From NCBI GenBank assembly GCA_017414965.1, contig JAFQJL010000012.1, forward strand, positions 1 through 64,000: a stretch of DNA of 64,000 nucleotides, given 5' to 3'. Of the stretch, positions 42,859 to 50,485 are shown one piece after another; position 1 is the first letter of the stretch; the number at the start of each line of letters is the position of its first letter. The stretch comes from Clostridia bacterium (GTDB lineage Bacteria; Bacillota; Clostridia; Oscillospirales; Acutalibacteraceae). A program made the translations under genes and the position numbers. The notes below the pieces were generated by a model, which was given only the letters and a program-made list of their open reading frames with translations, had not been told where the DNA came from and did no database searches.

Positions 42859-43575
42859 TTGGCAAGTATGCAGAAAATGGTTGTGTGCGACTGCGACGGC
42901 ACGCTGTTGCCGCGCGGCGAGGAGAAGGTTTCTCCCGCTGTTTTCGACGTCATTCGCCGCTTGGCCGGTAAGGGTGTTCTGGTGGTCATCGCCAGCGGTC
43001 GCCCGTACGATCAACTGCAGCAGTTGTTCCGTCCGGTTTTGCAGCAGGTGATGTTCATCTGTATGGATGGCGCGCTTATTATCAATCGCGAATGTGTGCT
43101 GGCGAAGCAACCGGTGCCGGACGGCAAGGTGCGCTTGCTGATGCAGCAGTATCCCGATATGCTGTTGTTTGGTCGCCGCAAGAACGGGGCGTTTGGTAAC
43201 CCGAAATTCGCCGGACCGCCGTGCGCGTCGCTGTTTGCTTTCGGTGAACCCGTTTTGCGCGTCGGCATCAACACCGACGACGCCAACCCCTGCGCCGGTC
43301 TGCGTCCGATCTACCGCCGTCGCGGATGGGTGGAACTGGTCAACGAAAACACCAACAAGGGTGCGGCACTTCGCACGCTGTGCGACAAGTTCCAGGTGGA
43401 TCTCGCCAATGTCTACGCGTTCGGCGATAGCGAAAACGATCAAGAAATGCTGGCGGCTGCCGGACATCCGTATCGGATGGCGGACGGCGACGAACTCGCA
43501 AATAGCGGCTATCCGGTTACGCGCTCGGTGGTCGATACGCTCCGCGAGGAATTCCATTTACCGACTATGATGTAA
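42859..43575 (+). CDS. HAD-superfamily (Cof-type) phosphatase
   Basis: A 238-residue HAD IIB hydrolase: nucleophile Asp in VVCDCDGTLLPR, then IASGRPYDQL, NKGAAL and FGDSENDQEML. These enzymes dephosphorylate sugar phosphates, polyol phosphates or nucleotides. GGGGGGAG lies 6-7 bases before TTG 42859, which is chosen over ATG 42838 (no SD) and ATG 42868. It is last in the BMC run and ends at a bidirectional terminator. It could feed a dephosphorylated alcohol to the compartment, but this is speculative. Confidence 0.85.
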   Translation: MASMQKMVVCDCDGTLLPRGEEKVSPAVFDVIRRLAGKGVLVVIASGRPYDQLQQLFRPVLQQVMFICMDGALIINRECVLAKQPVPDGKVRLLMQQYPDMLLFGRRKNGAFGNPKFAGPPCASLFAFGEPVLRVGINTDDANPCAGLRPIYRRRGWVELVNENTNKGAALRTLCDKFQVDLANVYAFGDSENDQEMLAAAGHPYRMADGDELANSGYPVTRSVVDTLREEFHLPTMM

Positions 43576-43616
43576 AACAGTCCTTTGTAATACATTACAA
43601 AGGACTGTTTTTCTTT
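43574..43616. terminator. Bidirectional terminator at the end of the BMC locus
   Basis: A long stem of up to 18 bp (AAAACAGTCCTTTGTAAT against its complement, ending GGACTGTTTT) with T-rich flanks, between convergent genes. Confidence 0.92.
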
Positions 43617-44371
43617 TCCGATAACAACGGCTGGCGCGGTGGTGGCGACTCGGTCATTTCCACCATATTGCGCCAGTATTTTTTCGGCATAAAATTCTGT
43701 CGAAGCTTGGGATTGATGCGCTCGGTAATAGCCACCGCATCGTAAAACGTCTTCCATAACCGCCGATATTGCTGCTCGGATTCGGTGTACGCCGGTCGAT
43801 GCGGCGTGGCGGCATCGGTGAGCATCCATTCGTGGCCGTTGTATAGCCCCGCCTGCTCGTGTGTTTTGTCGTAGATGACGAACGCCTGCATATTCAAGCG
43901 GTGCGCAAAATGCGGCATCACCAGCGGCAGAATCGGGTAGGTGGGAGTGATCTCGGCGTAGTACACGCCGGTCTCCGTCTCGCCCAGCCGAATGAATTGC
44001 AGCAGATGTCCTGCCTCCCGTGAGACCAACGCGGCCAGCTTGTTGACGGTCATCACGCGCTCGTCGGTCAGACTGCGCACCAACTGCCGTTGTATCTGAA
44101 ATCCCAGCCGCAGATATCGGTAGAGGAAATTGCCGCGCTCGGGGTGCTCGGATAAAAAGCATTTCCATGCGTTGTCGTATGCCTCGTTTCCCATCTGTGA
44201 GCGAATACCCCGCCGCACGCGACCGGCCTTGACAGGATCGGTCTTGACGGTTTCATAACACACGCCGAAATGCTGTTGATTGTCCGCTTCGACAATTTCC
44301 GACGGCATCGGTCGGCGTGTATAGGCTTCAAATACCGCCGACAAAAATCCGTCGAACGTGCCGTCAAACAT
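43595..44371 (-). CDS. TIGR03915-type putative DNA repair protein
   Basis: A 258-residue protein recognisable as the DUF4130/TIGR03915 partner of the radical SAM protein encoded upstream. It begins MFDGTFDGFLSAVFEAY and contains LVSREAGHLLQFIRLGETE and a C-terminal YDAVAITERINPKLRQNFMPKKYW; no classic nuclease motif is visible. The ATG shares a base with the preceding stop (TGATG), so translation is coupled. A longer upstream frame is read-through within the neighbour. Its function is thought to be in DNA repair; chemistry unknown. The pair is preceded by a LexA-type box. Confidence 0.85.
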   Translation of the reverse strand: MFDGTFDGFLSAVFEAYTRRPMPSEIVEADNQQHFGVCYETVKTDPVKAGRVRRGIRSQMGNEAYDNAWKCFLSEHPERGNFLYRYLRLGFQIQRQLVRSLTDERVMTVNKLAALVSREAGHLLQFIRLGETETGVYYAEITPTYPILPLVMPHFAHRLNMQAFVIYDKTHEQAGLYNGHEWMLTDAATPHRPAYTESEQQYRRLWKTFYDAVAITERINPKLRQNFMPKKYWRNMVEMTESPPPRQPLLSEKKNSPL

Positions 44372-45681
44372 CAAAGCTGTCCGGTCAGACACGCCATCAC
44401 ATCCTCTCCGGTCGGCAGCGTCGGCGGTGCAAAAAAGGTGAGCTGCTCGATGGGGGAAGCTGCCTTTTTCAGTTCCGGTCGACTGAGTTCTGCCAGATTT
44501 TCGTAGACGACGACCGGATCCTCCGGCACGTCCGGCAACCGTCGACCGTCGCAGGTGACGAAAAACCGCGCGCGTTTGACAACTACGCCAATCTTTTTCA
44601 AGTCCTCCGGCCGCAATCGACCGGCTCGTCGCGCACGCAGAATGCGGAGCGCCGAGCGTACGCCGATGCCCGGCACGCGTAGCAACGTTTCCTTGTCGGC
44701 GCGGTTGATCTCCACCGGAAACACCTCCGGATGTCGAAGCGCCCACGCACATTTCGGGTCCAGAAACGGATCGAGAGTGGGATGCTCGTCGTCTACCAAC
44801 TCATCGACCGTGAAACCGTATTGCCGCAGCAGCCAATCGCATTGGTATAGCCGATGCTCGCGTAGGAGTGGCGGCGGCACGTTTTGCGGCAACAGCGCGT
44901 TGGTGCCAATGGGCACATATGCGGAGAAAAACACGCGCTTTAATCCGTACTGACGGTAGAGTCCGTCGGTCAACCGCAGGATCTGGCGATCGGTGTCCGG
45001 TGTGGCGCCGATGATCATCTGGGTGGCCTGACCGGCCGGCACGAACCTCGGCGCATGACGATAGAGCGTCAGCTCTTCTTGCGACTGCGTGATGCCGTCG
45101 CGGATCTGTCGCATAGGGGCGAGGATGTTTTGTTTGGTCTTGGCGGGCGCAAAGGTTTTCAGTCCCTGCTCGCTGGGCAGTTCGATGTTCACGCTCATCC
45201 GATCCACCAGCATTCCCAGCGCCTCCAACGCCTCGGGGGAACAACCGGGGATCGCCTTGGCGTGAATGTATCCGCGAAATCCGTATTCCTGCCGCAGAAT
45301 GCGGACGGTTTGGAGCATCTGCTCCATCGCGTGATCGGGCGTGCCGCTGACGCCGGAGCTGACAAACAGCCCCTCAATGTAATTGCGGCGGTACATCCCG
45401 ATGGTGAGATCGGCCAACTCGCGCGGCGTGAAACTGGCGCGCGGTACGTCGTTTGAGCGTCGGTTGACGCAGTACTGACAATCGTACATACACACGTTGG
45501 TCTGCAACACTTTCAGCAAACTGATGCACCGACCGTCCGCCGAAAAGCTGTGGCAGATGCCGGCGGCGCAGGTGCCGCCGAGCTTGCCGGCGACCGGCGA
45601 TCGATCGCTGCCGGAGCTGGTACAAGCGGCATCGTATTTGGCGGCATCGGTTAAGATCTCCAATTTTTGAAAAACGTCCAT
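44371..45681 (-). CDS. TIGR03916-type radical SAM putative DNA modification/repair protein
   Basis: A 436-residue radical SAM enzyme. The cluster motif is CMYDCQYC (C-x3-C-x2-C) near residue 64, and a helix-hairpin-helix DNA-binding motif LLRVPGIGVRSALRIL lies near residue 345. The family is considered a DNA-repair relative of spore photoproduct lyase. It is first in a two-gene operon with the TIGR03915 partner. GAGGTGGGATT lies before the ATG. Regulation by LexA is indicated by the box overlapping the -35. Confidence 0.9.
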   Translation of the reverse strand: MDVFQKLEILTDAAKYDAACTSSGSDRSPVAGKLGGTCAAGICHSFSADGRCISLLKVLQTNVCMYDCQYCVNRRSNDVPRASFTPRELADLTIGMYRRNYIEGLFVSSGVSGTPDHAMEQMLQTVRILRQEYGFRGYIHAKAIPGCSPEALEALGMLVDRMSVNIELPSEQGLKTFAPAKTKQNILAPMRQIRDGITQSQEELTLYRHAPRFVPAGQATQMIIGATPDTDRQILRLTDGLYRQYGLKRVFFSAYVPIGTNALLPQNVPPPLLREHRLYQCDWLLRQYGFTVDELVDDEHPTLDPFLDPKCAWALRHPEVFPVEINRADKETLLRVPGIGVRSALRILRARRAGRLRPEDLKKIGVVVKRARFFVTCDGRRLPDVPEDPVVVYENLAELSRPELKKAASPIEQLTFFAPPTLPTGEDVMACLTGQL

Positions 45682-45712
45682 AATCCCACCTCATTTTTTT
45701 GAGCGTGACACC

Positions 45713-45741
45713 ATTATAGAACAAATCTTTCTATTTGTCAA
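45713..45741 (-). promoter_or_regulatory. Promoter for the DNA repair pair
   Basis: Minus strand: a perfect TTGACA (45741-45736), a 17-bp spacer and a perfect TATAAT (45718-45713). Confidence 0.85.
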
Positions 45742-45752
45742 ACATATGTTCG
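45739..45752 (-). promoter_or_regulatory. LexA (SOS) box
   Basis: CGAACATATGTTTG on the minus strand matches the Gram-positive LexA consensus CGAAC-N4-GTTYG. It overlaps the -35 of a DNA repair operon promoter, where LexA binding would repress. Confidence 0.75.
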
Positions 45753-45801
45753 ATTTTGGAGAAAAAAGGCAGATCGTGAGGGTGGGGAAGGGGTGAATAA
45801 T

Positions 45802-45844
45802 AAAAAACGCATCCGAGTCGGCAAGGCGATTCGGATGCGTTTTT
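45802..45844. terminator. Bidirectional-looking terminator
   Basis: AAAAACGCATCCGA pairs with TCGGATGCGTTTTT over 14 bp. On the minus strand it terminates the TM2 gene transcript before the DNA repair promoter. Confidence 0.85.
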
Positions 45845-45855
45845 GTTAATGGTTG

Positions 45856-46275
45856 TTACACGTAATAGGGATTCGGCTTGACGAGTAGTGCAAAGAAGTC
45901 AATAATCACACCAATGAAGAACAAACCGCCGGTAAAGAGATACAGAATACCCATACCGACTTTGCCTTCGTAGAATTTATGGGCGCCGAAGTAACCCAAC
46001 AGAATGCACAGAGCAAGCGCCACCCATTTGTTTTTAGCGCGTCCATTATTCATAGCGGCAACGCTGACTTGATTGGTATTGGTGTTGACGTTGCTGCTGG
46101 TGTTGTTGATCACGATATTCGGAGTGTCGGAAGATGTCTTTTTCAATTCTTCGACCTGTCTGCCGCATTTGGTGCAGAGGACGGCGTCCTCAGGAATTTT
46201 CTCGCCGCAAAATTTACAGAATTTAAGCTTTCCTTCAGTCGCCACGTTTTCAGTGGTAGTTGCAGTATTTTCCAT
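45856..46275 (-). CDS. Zinc-ribbon TM2-domain membrane protein
   Basis: A 139-residue protein. An N-terminal zinc ribbon CKFCGEKIPEDAVLCTKCG (residues 20-38) is followed by an Asn/Thr-rich linker, and then by a TM2 domain with WVALALCILLGYFGAHKFYE and a second helix GLFFIGVIIDFFALL. The function of TM2 proteins is not known. Its promoter overlaps a perfect palindrome shared with the divergent Xre gene, so it is probably the target of that regulator. GAGGAGGAATGAAAA lies before the ATG. Confidence 0.88.
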   Translation of the reverse strand: MENTATTTENVATEGKLKFCKFCGEKIPEDAVLCTKCGRQVEELKKTSSDTPNIVINNTSSNVNTNTNQVSVAAMNNGRAKNKWVALALCILLGYFGAHKFYEGKVGMGILYLFTGGLFFIGVIIDFFALLVKPNPYYV

Positions 46276-46305
46276 TTTTCATTCCTCCTCAAAGACGTTA
46301 TAGAC

Positions 46306-46334
46306 AGAATATCACAAAATGAGATATTTGTCAA
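46306..46334 (-). promoter_or_regulatory. Promoter for the TM2 gene
   Basis: Minus strand: TTGACA (46334-46329), a 17-bp spacer and TATTCT (46311-46306). The -35 sits in the centre of the palindrome. Confidence 0.78.
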
Positions 46335-46348
46335 TATCTCATTTTGTG
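46313..46348. promoter_or_regulatory. Perfect 16-bp inverted repeat operator
   Basis: CACAAAATGAGATATT and AATATCTCATTTTGTG are exact reverse complements around TGTC. It lies between divergent genes and covers the TM2 promoter; TATAAT at 46355-46360 is a possible -10 for the plus-strand Xre gene. Confidence 0.8.
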
Positions 46349-46388
46349 AATGTTTATAATATTAGTATTGAGAAAGGAGGAGATATCC

Positions 46389-46604
46389 GTGCGGTTAAAG
46401 GATATTCGAGAAGATCGTGATCTTTCGCAAAAAACGGTGGCCGATTTGCTGAACGTTCGGCAGAATACGTATTCCCAATATGAAAGTGGCAAGCGGCAAA
46501 TTCCCATTGAGTCTTTGATAAAACTGGCGGCGGTTTATCAGGTGTCGGTTGATTATATGCTGGAGTTGACCGATACGCCAACCCCTTATCCACGGAAAAA
46601 ATAA
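46389..46604 (+). CDS. Small Xre-family helix-turn-helix regulator
   Basis: A 71-residue protein: RLKDIREDRDLSQKTVADLL, QNTYSQYESGKRQIP and YQVSVDYMLELT make a single HTH_3 domain, with a 10-residue tail. AAAGGAGG is 8 bases before GTG 46389, which decides the start. It is transcribed away from the TM2 gene, with a perfect palindrome between them, a typical autoregulatory arrangement. It resembles the small Xre protein at 17558 in size and layout. Confidence 0.87.
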   Translation: MRLKDIREDRDLSQKTVADLLNVRQNTYSQYESGKRQIPIESLIKLAAVYQVSVDYMLELTDTPTPYPRKK

Positions 46605-46639
46605 ATCCCTCTTTCTGTTTTGGAAAGAGGGATTTTTGT
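46603..46639. terminator. Bidirectional terminator after the Xre gene
   Basis: AAATCCCTCTTTC pairs with GAAAGAGGGATTT over 13 bp, followed by TTGTTTT. It lies between convergent genes. Confidence 0.9.
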
Positions 46640-46645
46640 TTTATA

Positions 46646-47920
46646 TTACGCGTTTGCCGGCGTGGGGCGCTGGCGCGTCTGGCGGGTGAGCTTGAATAAC
46701 TCCTCGGCAGCCTGTCGTGCTTTGGCAACCGGCACGCCGTCGGCAGGGAAGCAGTAATACAACGCTTCTTTGTCGCCGATGCAGATGACGTCCCCGATCT
46801 CGTACCAGAAGTAATCGGCGTACAGACCATACGACGCCTGCGGCTTTTGTGTGTAGTGCAGTTTGCCGTCGCATCCGGTGAGCACAAAGCCGTCTTTGTT
46901 GTGGATCAGGCGGCCGGTGCCGACGCGATAAATGGCTTTATAATCCACCATCATGGCGATCTCTACCGGCGTGTCCAACTCATAGGTGCCGGTTTCCAGC
47001 TCGCGTCGTACCTCTTGCCGCTCCCATTCGTACCAATCCGGAATGTGAGAGAAACGGGTGTCGCCGTCGGTGGCGTGGAGTTGACCGAATTCGTCCATTT
47101 CGTGCGTCTTGCCGCAGTGGTGGCAGGTGATGGAGGTGCCCTTGCCCTCCATACCGCCCTCGGCGCCGCAATGCGCGCAGCGGTAGAGGATGCGTTCCAA
47201 GCCGTCGGCACGGAACGCTTCGGTTACCTTGACCTCGTTTTCCTTTTGCCACGCGAAATGGTCGAACGTAAACGCGCGGTCGAGCACCGCATCGATCTCC
47301 TCAACCGACATGCTTTGCAGATCCTCGCGCGAGAGCAAGGTCTCGACCGTGGCCGTTACCGGCACCTTGCGAAGCTGCAAGCCGTTATACAGCGGATCGC
47401 GTGTAAACGCGCCGTATGTGCGGATGTATACCACCGGCACGTCGAGTTTCTTGAAGATCACGCCCATTCGCCGCGGCAACGGCGTGGCGCAGCCGTCGAA
47501 GCTATAACTGGCTTCGGGGTACATCAGTACGCTGGTTTTCTTTTCTTTCAGCAGATACCGAATGTCGCTGATCAGCGACAGATCGCTCACAAATTTGCGG
47601 GTGGGGATGCAGCCGACTTGGCGCATCAACCAGCGTTTTCCCACCAATCCGTCCGACGTGCATACGATGCCAAACGGACGGGGGAACAAAATGCGATGCG
47701 CAATTTTCAGGTCGATAAAACTCGAATGGTTCATCAGCACAAACGACGGCTCATCCGGCAACGTGCCGGTATACCGAAAGCGCGCGAGCATCAGATCCCA
47801 TTGCGAGAGCACGCGGACCAGCAATCGAAACAACAGCAGCGGTCGCAACGGTTTTTTCCGTTGGGGACGCGGAAGCGCCATCACCTCGTCGTACGACAGT
47901 CGCTTGGTTTTGATTTTCAT
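46646..47920 (-). CDS. 1-acylglycerol-3-phosphate acyltransferase-like protein with zinc ribbon
   Basis: A 424-residue protein. The PlsC domain has NHSSFIDLK (H-x4-D) and MYPEASYSFDG. A zinc ribbon follows with CAHCG and CHHCG near residues 247-270, and then a C-terminal domain of about 150 residues of unknown role. The first half transfers acyl groups to lysophosphatidate or a related acceptor at the membrane. The ribbon and tail make it nearly twice the length of a plain PlsC. It is the last gene of the recJ-to-plsC operon. Confidence 0.88.
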   Translation of the reverse strand: MKIKTKRLSYDEVMALPRPQRKKPLRPLLLFRLLVRVLSQWDLMLARFRYTGTLPDEPSFVLMNHSSFIDLKIAHRILFPRPFGIVCTSDGLVGKRWLMRQVGCIPTRKFVSDLSLISDIRYLLKEKKTSVLMYPEASYSFDGCATPLPRRMGVIFKKLDVPVVYIRTYGAFTRDPLYNGLQLRKVPVTATVETLLSREDLQSMSVEEIDAVLDRAFTFDHFAWQKENEVKVTEAFRADGLERILYRCAHCGAEGGMEGKGTSITCHHCGKTHEMDEFGQLHATDGDTRFSHIPDWYEWERQEVRRELETGTYELDTPVEIAMMVDYKAIYRVGTGRLIHNKDGFVLTGCDGKLHYTQKPQASYGLYADYFWYEIGDVICIGDKEALYYCFPADGVPVAKARQAAEELFKLTRQTRQRPTPANA

Positions 47921-47938
47921 AAAAACCCTCCTCCGTAA

Positions 47939-49414
47939 TTACAGGGGATAGCGCTTGTAAAATTCGCGAATCCCCTCTTTGCGATCGATCAATTCCGCAA
48001 ATCGATCGTTGTACTCGTAGGGGAATTTGTAGTTAAAGATCCGTTCGATGTGCGGACCGTCCGGCTGCTTGAGCTTGGTGCTGGCGCCGGCGCCGCAAGC
48101 CAGAATGGTCTGCGTTTCGTCCATGATCCAGACATTGTACAGACCATCGTGACCGTCAAGCGACCAGCCGATGTTTTCCTGATTGCCCACCATCCGCGCT
48201 TGCCGATAGAGGTAATAGGGATGGTAGCCGTCGGCGGTCAACGCCTTGTCGGCGTAGTCGGACATCGCGGCGGCTTGCTCGCCACCGGAATAATCCGAGA
48301 GATGCCGCACCACCAAATTGGAGGCGCGCTTCATCGAAAGTGTGTGGACGGTGACGTTTTCCGGTCGCAAGGCACGGATGCCGTCCAGCGTCTGCACAAA
48401 CCCCTCGGGTGTGTCGCCGGGGAGTCCGATGATGAGGTCGGTGTTGATGTGGGGGAAACCCACCTGCCGTGCGAGGTCAAACGCCTCGTAAAACTGGGCG
48501 GCGGTATGTCGGCGCCCGATGTTTTCCAGCACCGCATCTTGCAGCGTTTGGGGGTTGATGCTGACGCGGTCAACCCCGAAATTTTGCAACACGCGGAATT
48601 TTTCCGCCGTGACCGTGTCCGGACGACCGGCTTCGACGGTATACTCGCGCAAATGCGACAGATCAAACGACTGCTCGATCGTGCGCAGCAGGACCGCCAA
48701 CTGCTCGGCGGTCAGCGAGGTGGGGGTGCCGCCGCCGAAATAGATGGTTTCCAGCCGCAGTCCAAGCTCCGCAGCCACCGACGCGGTGACGCGCAGCTCC
48801 TCCTGCAGCAATTCCACGTACGTGGGGATGAGTTTGAGCGAACGCTCGGTCGTGTGGGACACAAACGAGCAGTAATCACAGCGAGTGGGACAAAATGGAA
48901 TGGACACGTACAGCGAAAACGAATCCGGTCGCGAAAGCGACAAAAGCGGTGTTTCCGCCTCCCACGTGCGATGCGAGAGCGCGAGTTTTCGCTCGCTGAC
49001 CAGCATGGTATCCGCAAACCACTGCATCGCGGCTTGCTCCCCCAGTTCCGCGATCTTACTGCGGAGCAGTTTGACCGGTCGTACGCCGGTGACCACGCCC
49101 CAGCTTTGTTCGTGTCCGAACAACCGCGCAAACAACCGATAGAGCGCGGTGGCGGTCGCCAACTCGCAGGCGGCGGTGTAGTCGGGCGTGGTGTGGGGGA
49201 TATGGGCGGTTTCGGTTTCGCAGAAATCGTCCAGCTCCAGCGTGCATCGAATGTCGGCGCCGTCCGGTGTTTCGGTTAGTACGGCGGTGGCGACGACGCC
49301 TTCGGCGTCTGTCGGACGTTCGCGCACGGTTTGTATTTTTTCCTGCGGCAGATACAGCCGACAGATGTTTTCGGTTTCAAAATGAAAATCGTGCCCCTGT
49401 AAAACGAGAACCAC
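47939..49414 (-). CDS. hemZ: Coproporphyrinogen dehydrogenase HemZ (radical SAM)
   Basis: A 491-residue HemN-like radical SAM protein. The cluster motif is CPTRCDYCSF (C-x3-C-x2-C) near residue 178, followed by ETIYFGGGTPTSL and the HemZ-type N-terminal ~150 residues. HemZ is an oxygen-independent coproporphyrinogen oxidase homologue. With no other haem genes nearby, its exact substrate is uncertain. GGAGGTGA lies before GTG 49414, confirming the start. The upstream MBL gene ends four bases earlier. Confidence 0.92.
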   Translation of the reverse strand: MVLVLQGHDFHFETENICRLYLPQEKIQTVRERPTDAEGVVATAVLTETPDGADIRCTLELDDFCETETAHIPHTTPDYTAACELATATALYRLFARLFGHEQSWGVVTGVRPVKLLRSKIAELGEQAAMQWFADTMLVSERKLALSHRTWEAETPLLSLSRPDSFSLYVSIPFCPTRCDYCSFVSHTTERSLKLIPTYVELLQEELRVTASVAAELGLRLETIYFGGGTPTSLTAEQLAVLLRTIEQSFDLSHLREYTVEAGRPDTVTAEKFRVLQNFGVDRVSINPQTLQDAVLENIGRRHTAAQFYEAFDLARQVGFPHINTDLIIGLPGDTPEGFVQTLDGIRALRPENVTVHTLSMKRASNLVVRHLSDYSGGEQAAAMSDYADKALTADGYHPYYLYRQARMVGNQENIGWSLDGHDGLYNVWIMDETQTILACGAGASTKLKQPDGPHIERIFNYKFPYEYNDRFAELIDRKEGIREFYKRYPL

Positions 49415-49418
49415 GGCG

Positions 49419-50012
49419 TCACCTCCACAGGAATGCGCCGCCGTGTCCCGGGTAGACGGTCAGCGGACGGGGAAGCGTTTCCAGCCGTGCCAGCGAGCGA
49501 GTGAGATCGCTCATGCTGCCGCCCGGCAGATCGGTGCGACCATAACCGCCGTCAAACAGCGTGTCGCCGGAAAACAGCACGTCTCCGATTTGATAACAAC
49601 TGCTGCCGCGGGTGTGCCCCGGCGTATGTAGAGTGGAAAGCGTCAACCCGCCGATCTCGATGCGGCTGCCCTCCGTGACGGTGCGATCGGCGGTCAGCGG
49701 CGGCAGCGAATCGTCGCTCATCCAACCAACCAGACTGTATCGCGGATCGGTCAGACCGCGCTCATCCTCCGCCGGCACAATGAGGGCGGCGGGATATGCG
49801 CGCTGAAGCGACGGTACGCCCAGCATATGATCGAAATGCGTGTGCGTCAGCAAAATGGCGCGCACGGCAAGTTCGTTTTCCTTTACGGCTGCCTGCAAAG
49901 CCGGACATTCGGCGCCCGGATCGATAATCAGCGCATCGGTGCCGTCGTGCACCAGATAGGTGCCGGTGCCCAGCGCGCCGGTAACAAAGGACAAAACTTG
50001 CACGCCGGTCAT
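49419..50012 (-). CDS. MBL-fold metallohydrolase (glyoxalase II-like)
   Basis: A 197-residue metallo-beta-lactamase-fold protein with THTHFDHMLG (HxHxDH), a later His in HTPGHTRGS and Asp in LFSGDTLFDG, plus VYPGHGG for the final His. The compact size and motifs resemble hydroxyacylglutathione hydrolase/YcbL proteins. The substrate is probably a thioester such as S-lactoyl derivatives, which is uncertain. The start overlaps the dtd stop by four bases. Confidence 0.9.
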   Translation of the reverse strand: MTGVQVLSFVTGALGTGTYLVHDGTDALIIDPGAECPALQAAVKENELAVRAILLTHTHFDHMLGVPSLQRAYPAALIVPAEDERGLTDPRYSLVGWMSDDSLPPLTADRTVTEGSRIEIGGLTLSTLHTPGHTRGSSCYQIGDVLFSGDTLFDGGYGRTDLPGGSMSDLTRSLARLETLPRPLTVYPGHGGAFLWR

Positions 50013-50470
50013 CCTTTCTTTTTCATCTCATCGGTATCCATCAGAATGGTGACGGGACCGTTTCCGTGAATGTCCAAATCCATATGTGCGCCGAACACGC
50101 CGGTCGCCACTTGCTTGACGCCGGCATCGCGGAGCTTTTGGACGTAATATTCGTACAGCGGCTCGGCCACCTCCGGACGAGCCGCGGAGATAAACTCCGG
50201 CCGACGGCCGTGGCGGCAGTTGCCGTACAGCGTGAAGTTGGACACCACCAGCGCGTCGCCGCCGATATCCAACATCGAATAGGCGAATTTGCCGTTTTCA
50301 TCCGAAAATACGCGCAGCTCGGCGGCTTTTCGCGCCAACAGATCGGCTTCGGCGGTGGTGTCGCCGTCGCGAACGCCGAGCAGCAACACCGCTCCCTCGC
50401 CGATTTGACCGACAACCTCACCGTCGACGGTGACCGAAGCGGCAGAAACTCGTTGATAAACCAAACGCAT
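50009..50470 (-). CDS. dtd: D-aminoacyl-tRNA deacylase
   Basis: A 153-residue DTD protein that removes D-amino acids from mischarged tRNAs. It starts MRLVYQRVSAASVTVDGE, and has VSNFTLYGN, corresponding to the SQFTLYG catalytic segment but with Asn for Gln. GNGPVT holds the Gly-cisPro substrate-screening motif. A position between relA and the MBL gene is the usual order in Firmicutes. Confidence 0.95.
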   Translation of the reverse strand: MRLVYQRVSAASVTVDGEVVGQIGEGAVLLLGVRDGDTTAEADLLARKAAELRVFSDENGKFAYSMLDIGGDALVVSNFTLYGNCRHGRRPEFISAARPEVAEPLYEYYVQKLRDAGVKQVATGVFGAHMDLDIHGNGPVTILMDTDEMKKKG

Positions 50471-50485
50471 AATGACAAAACTCCT

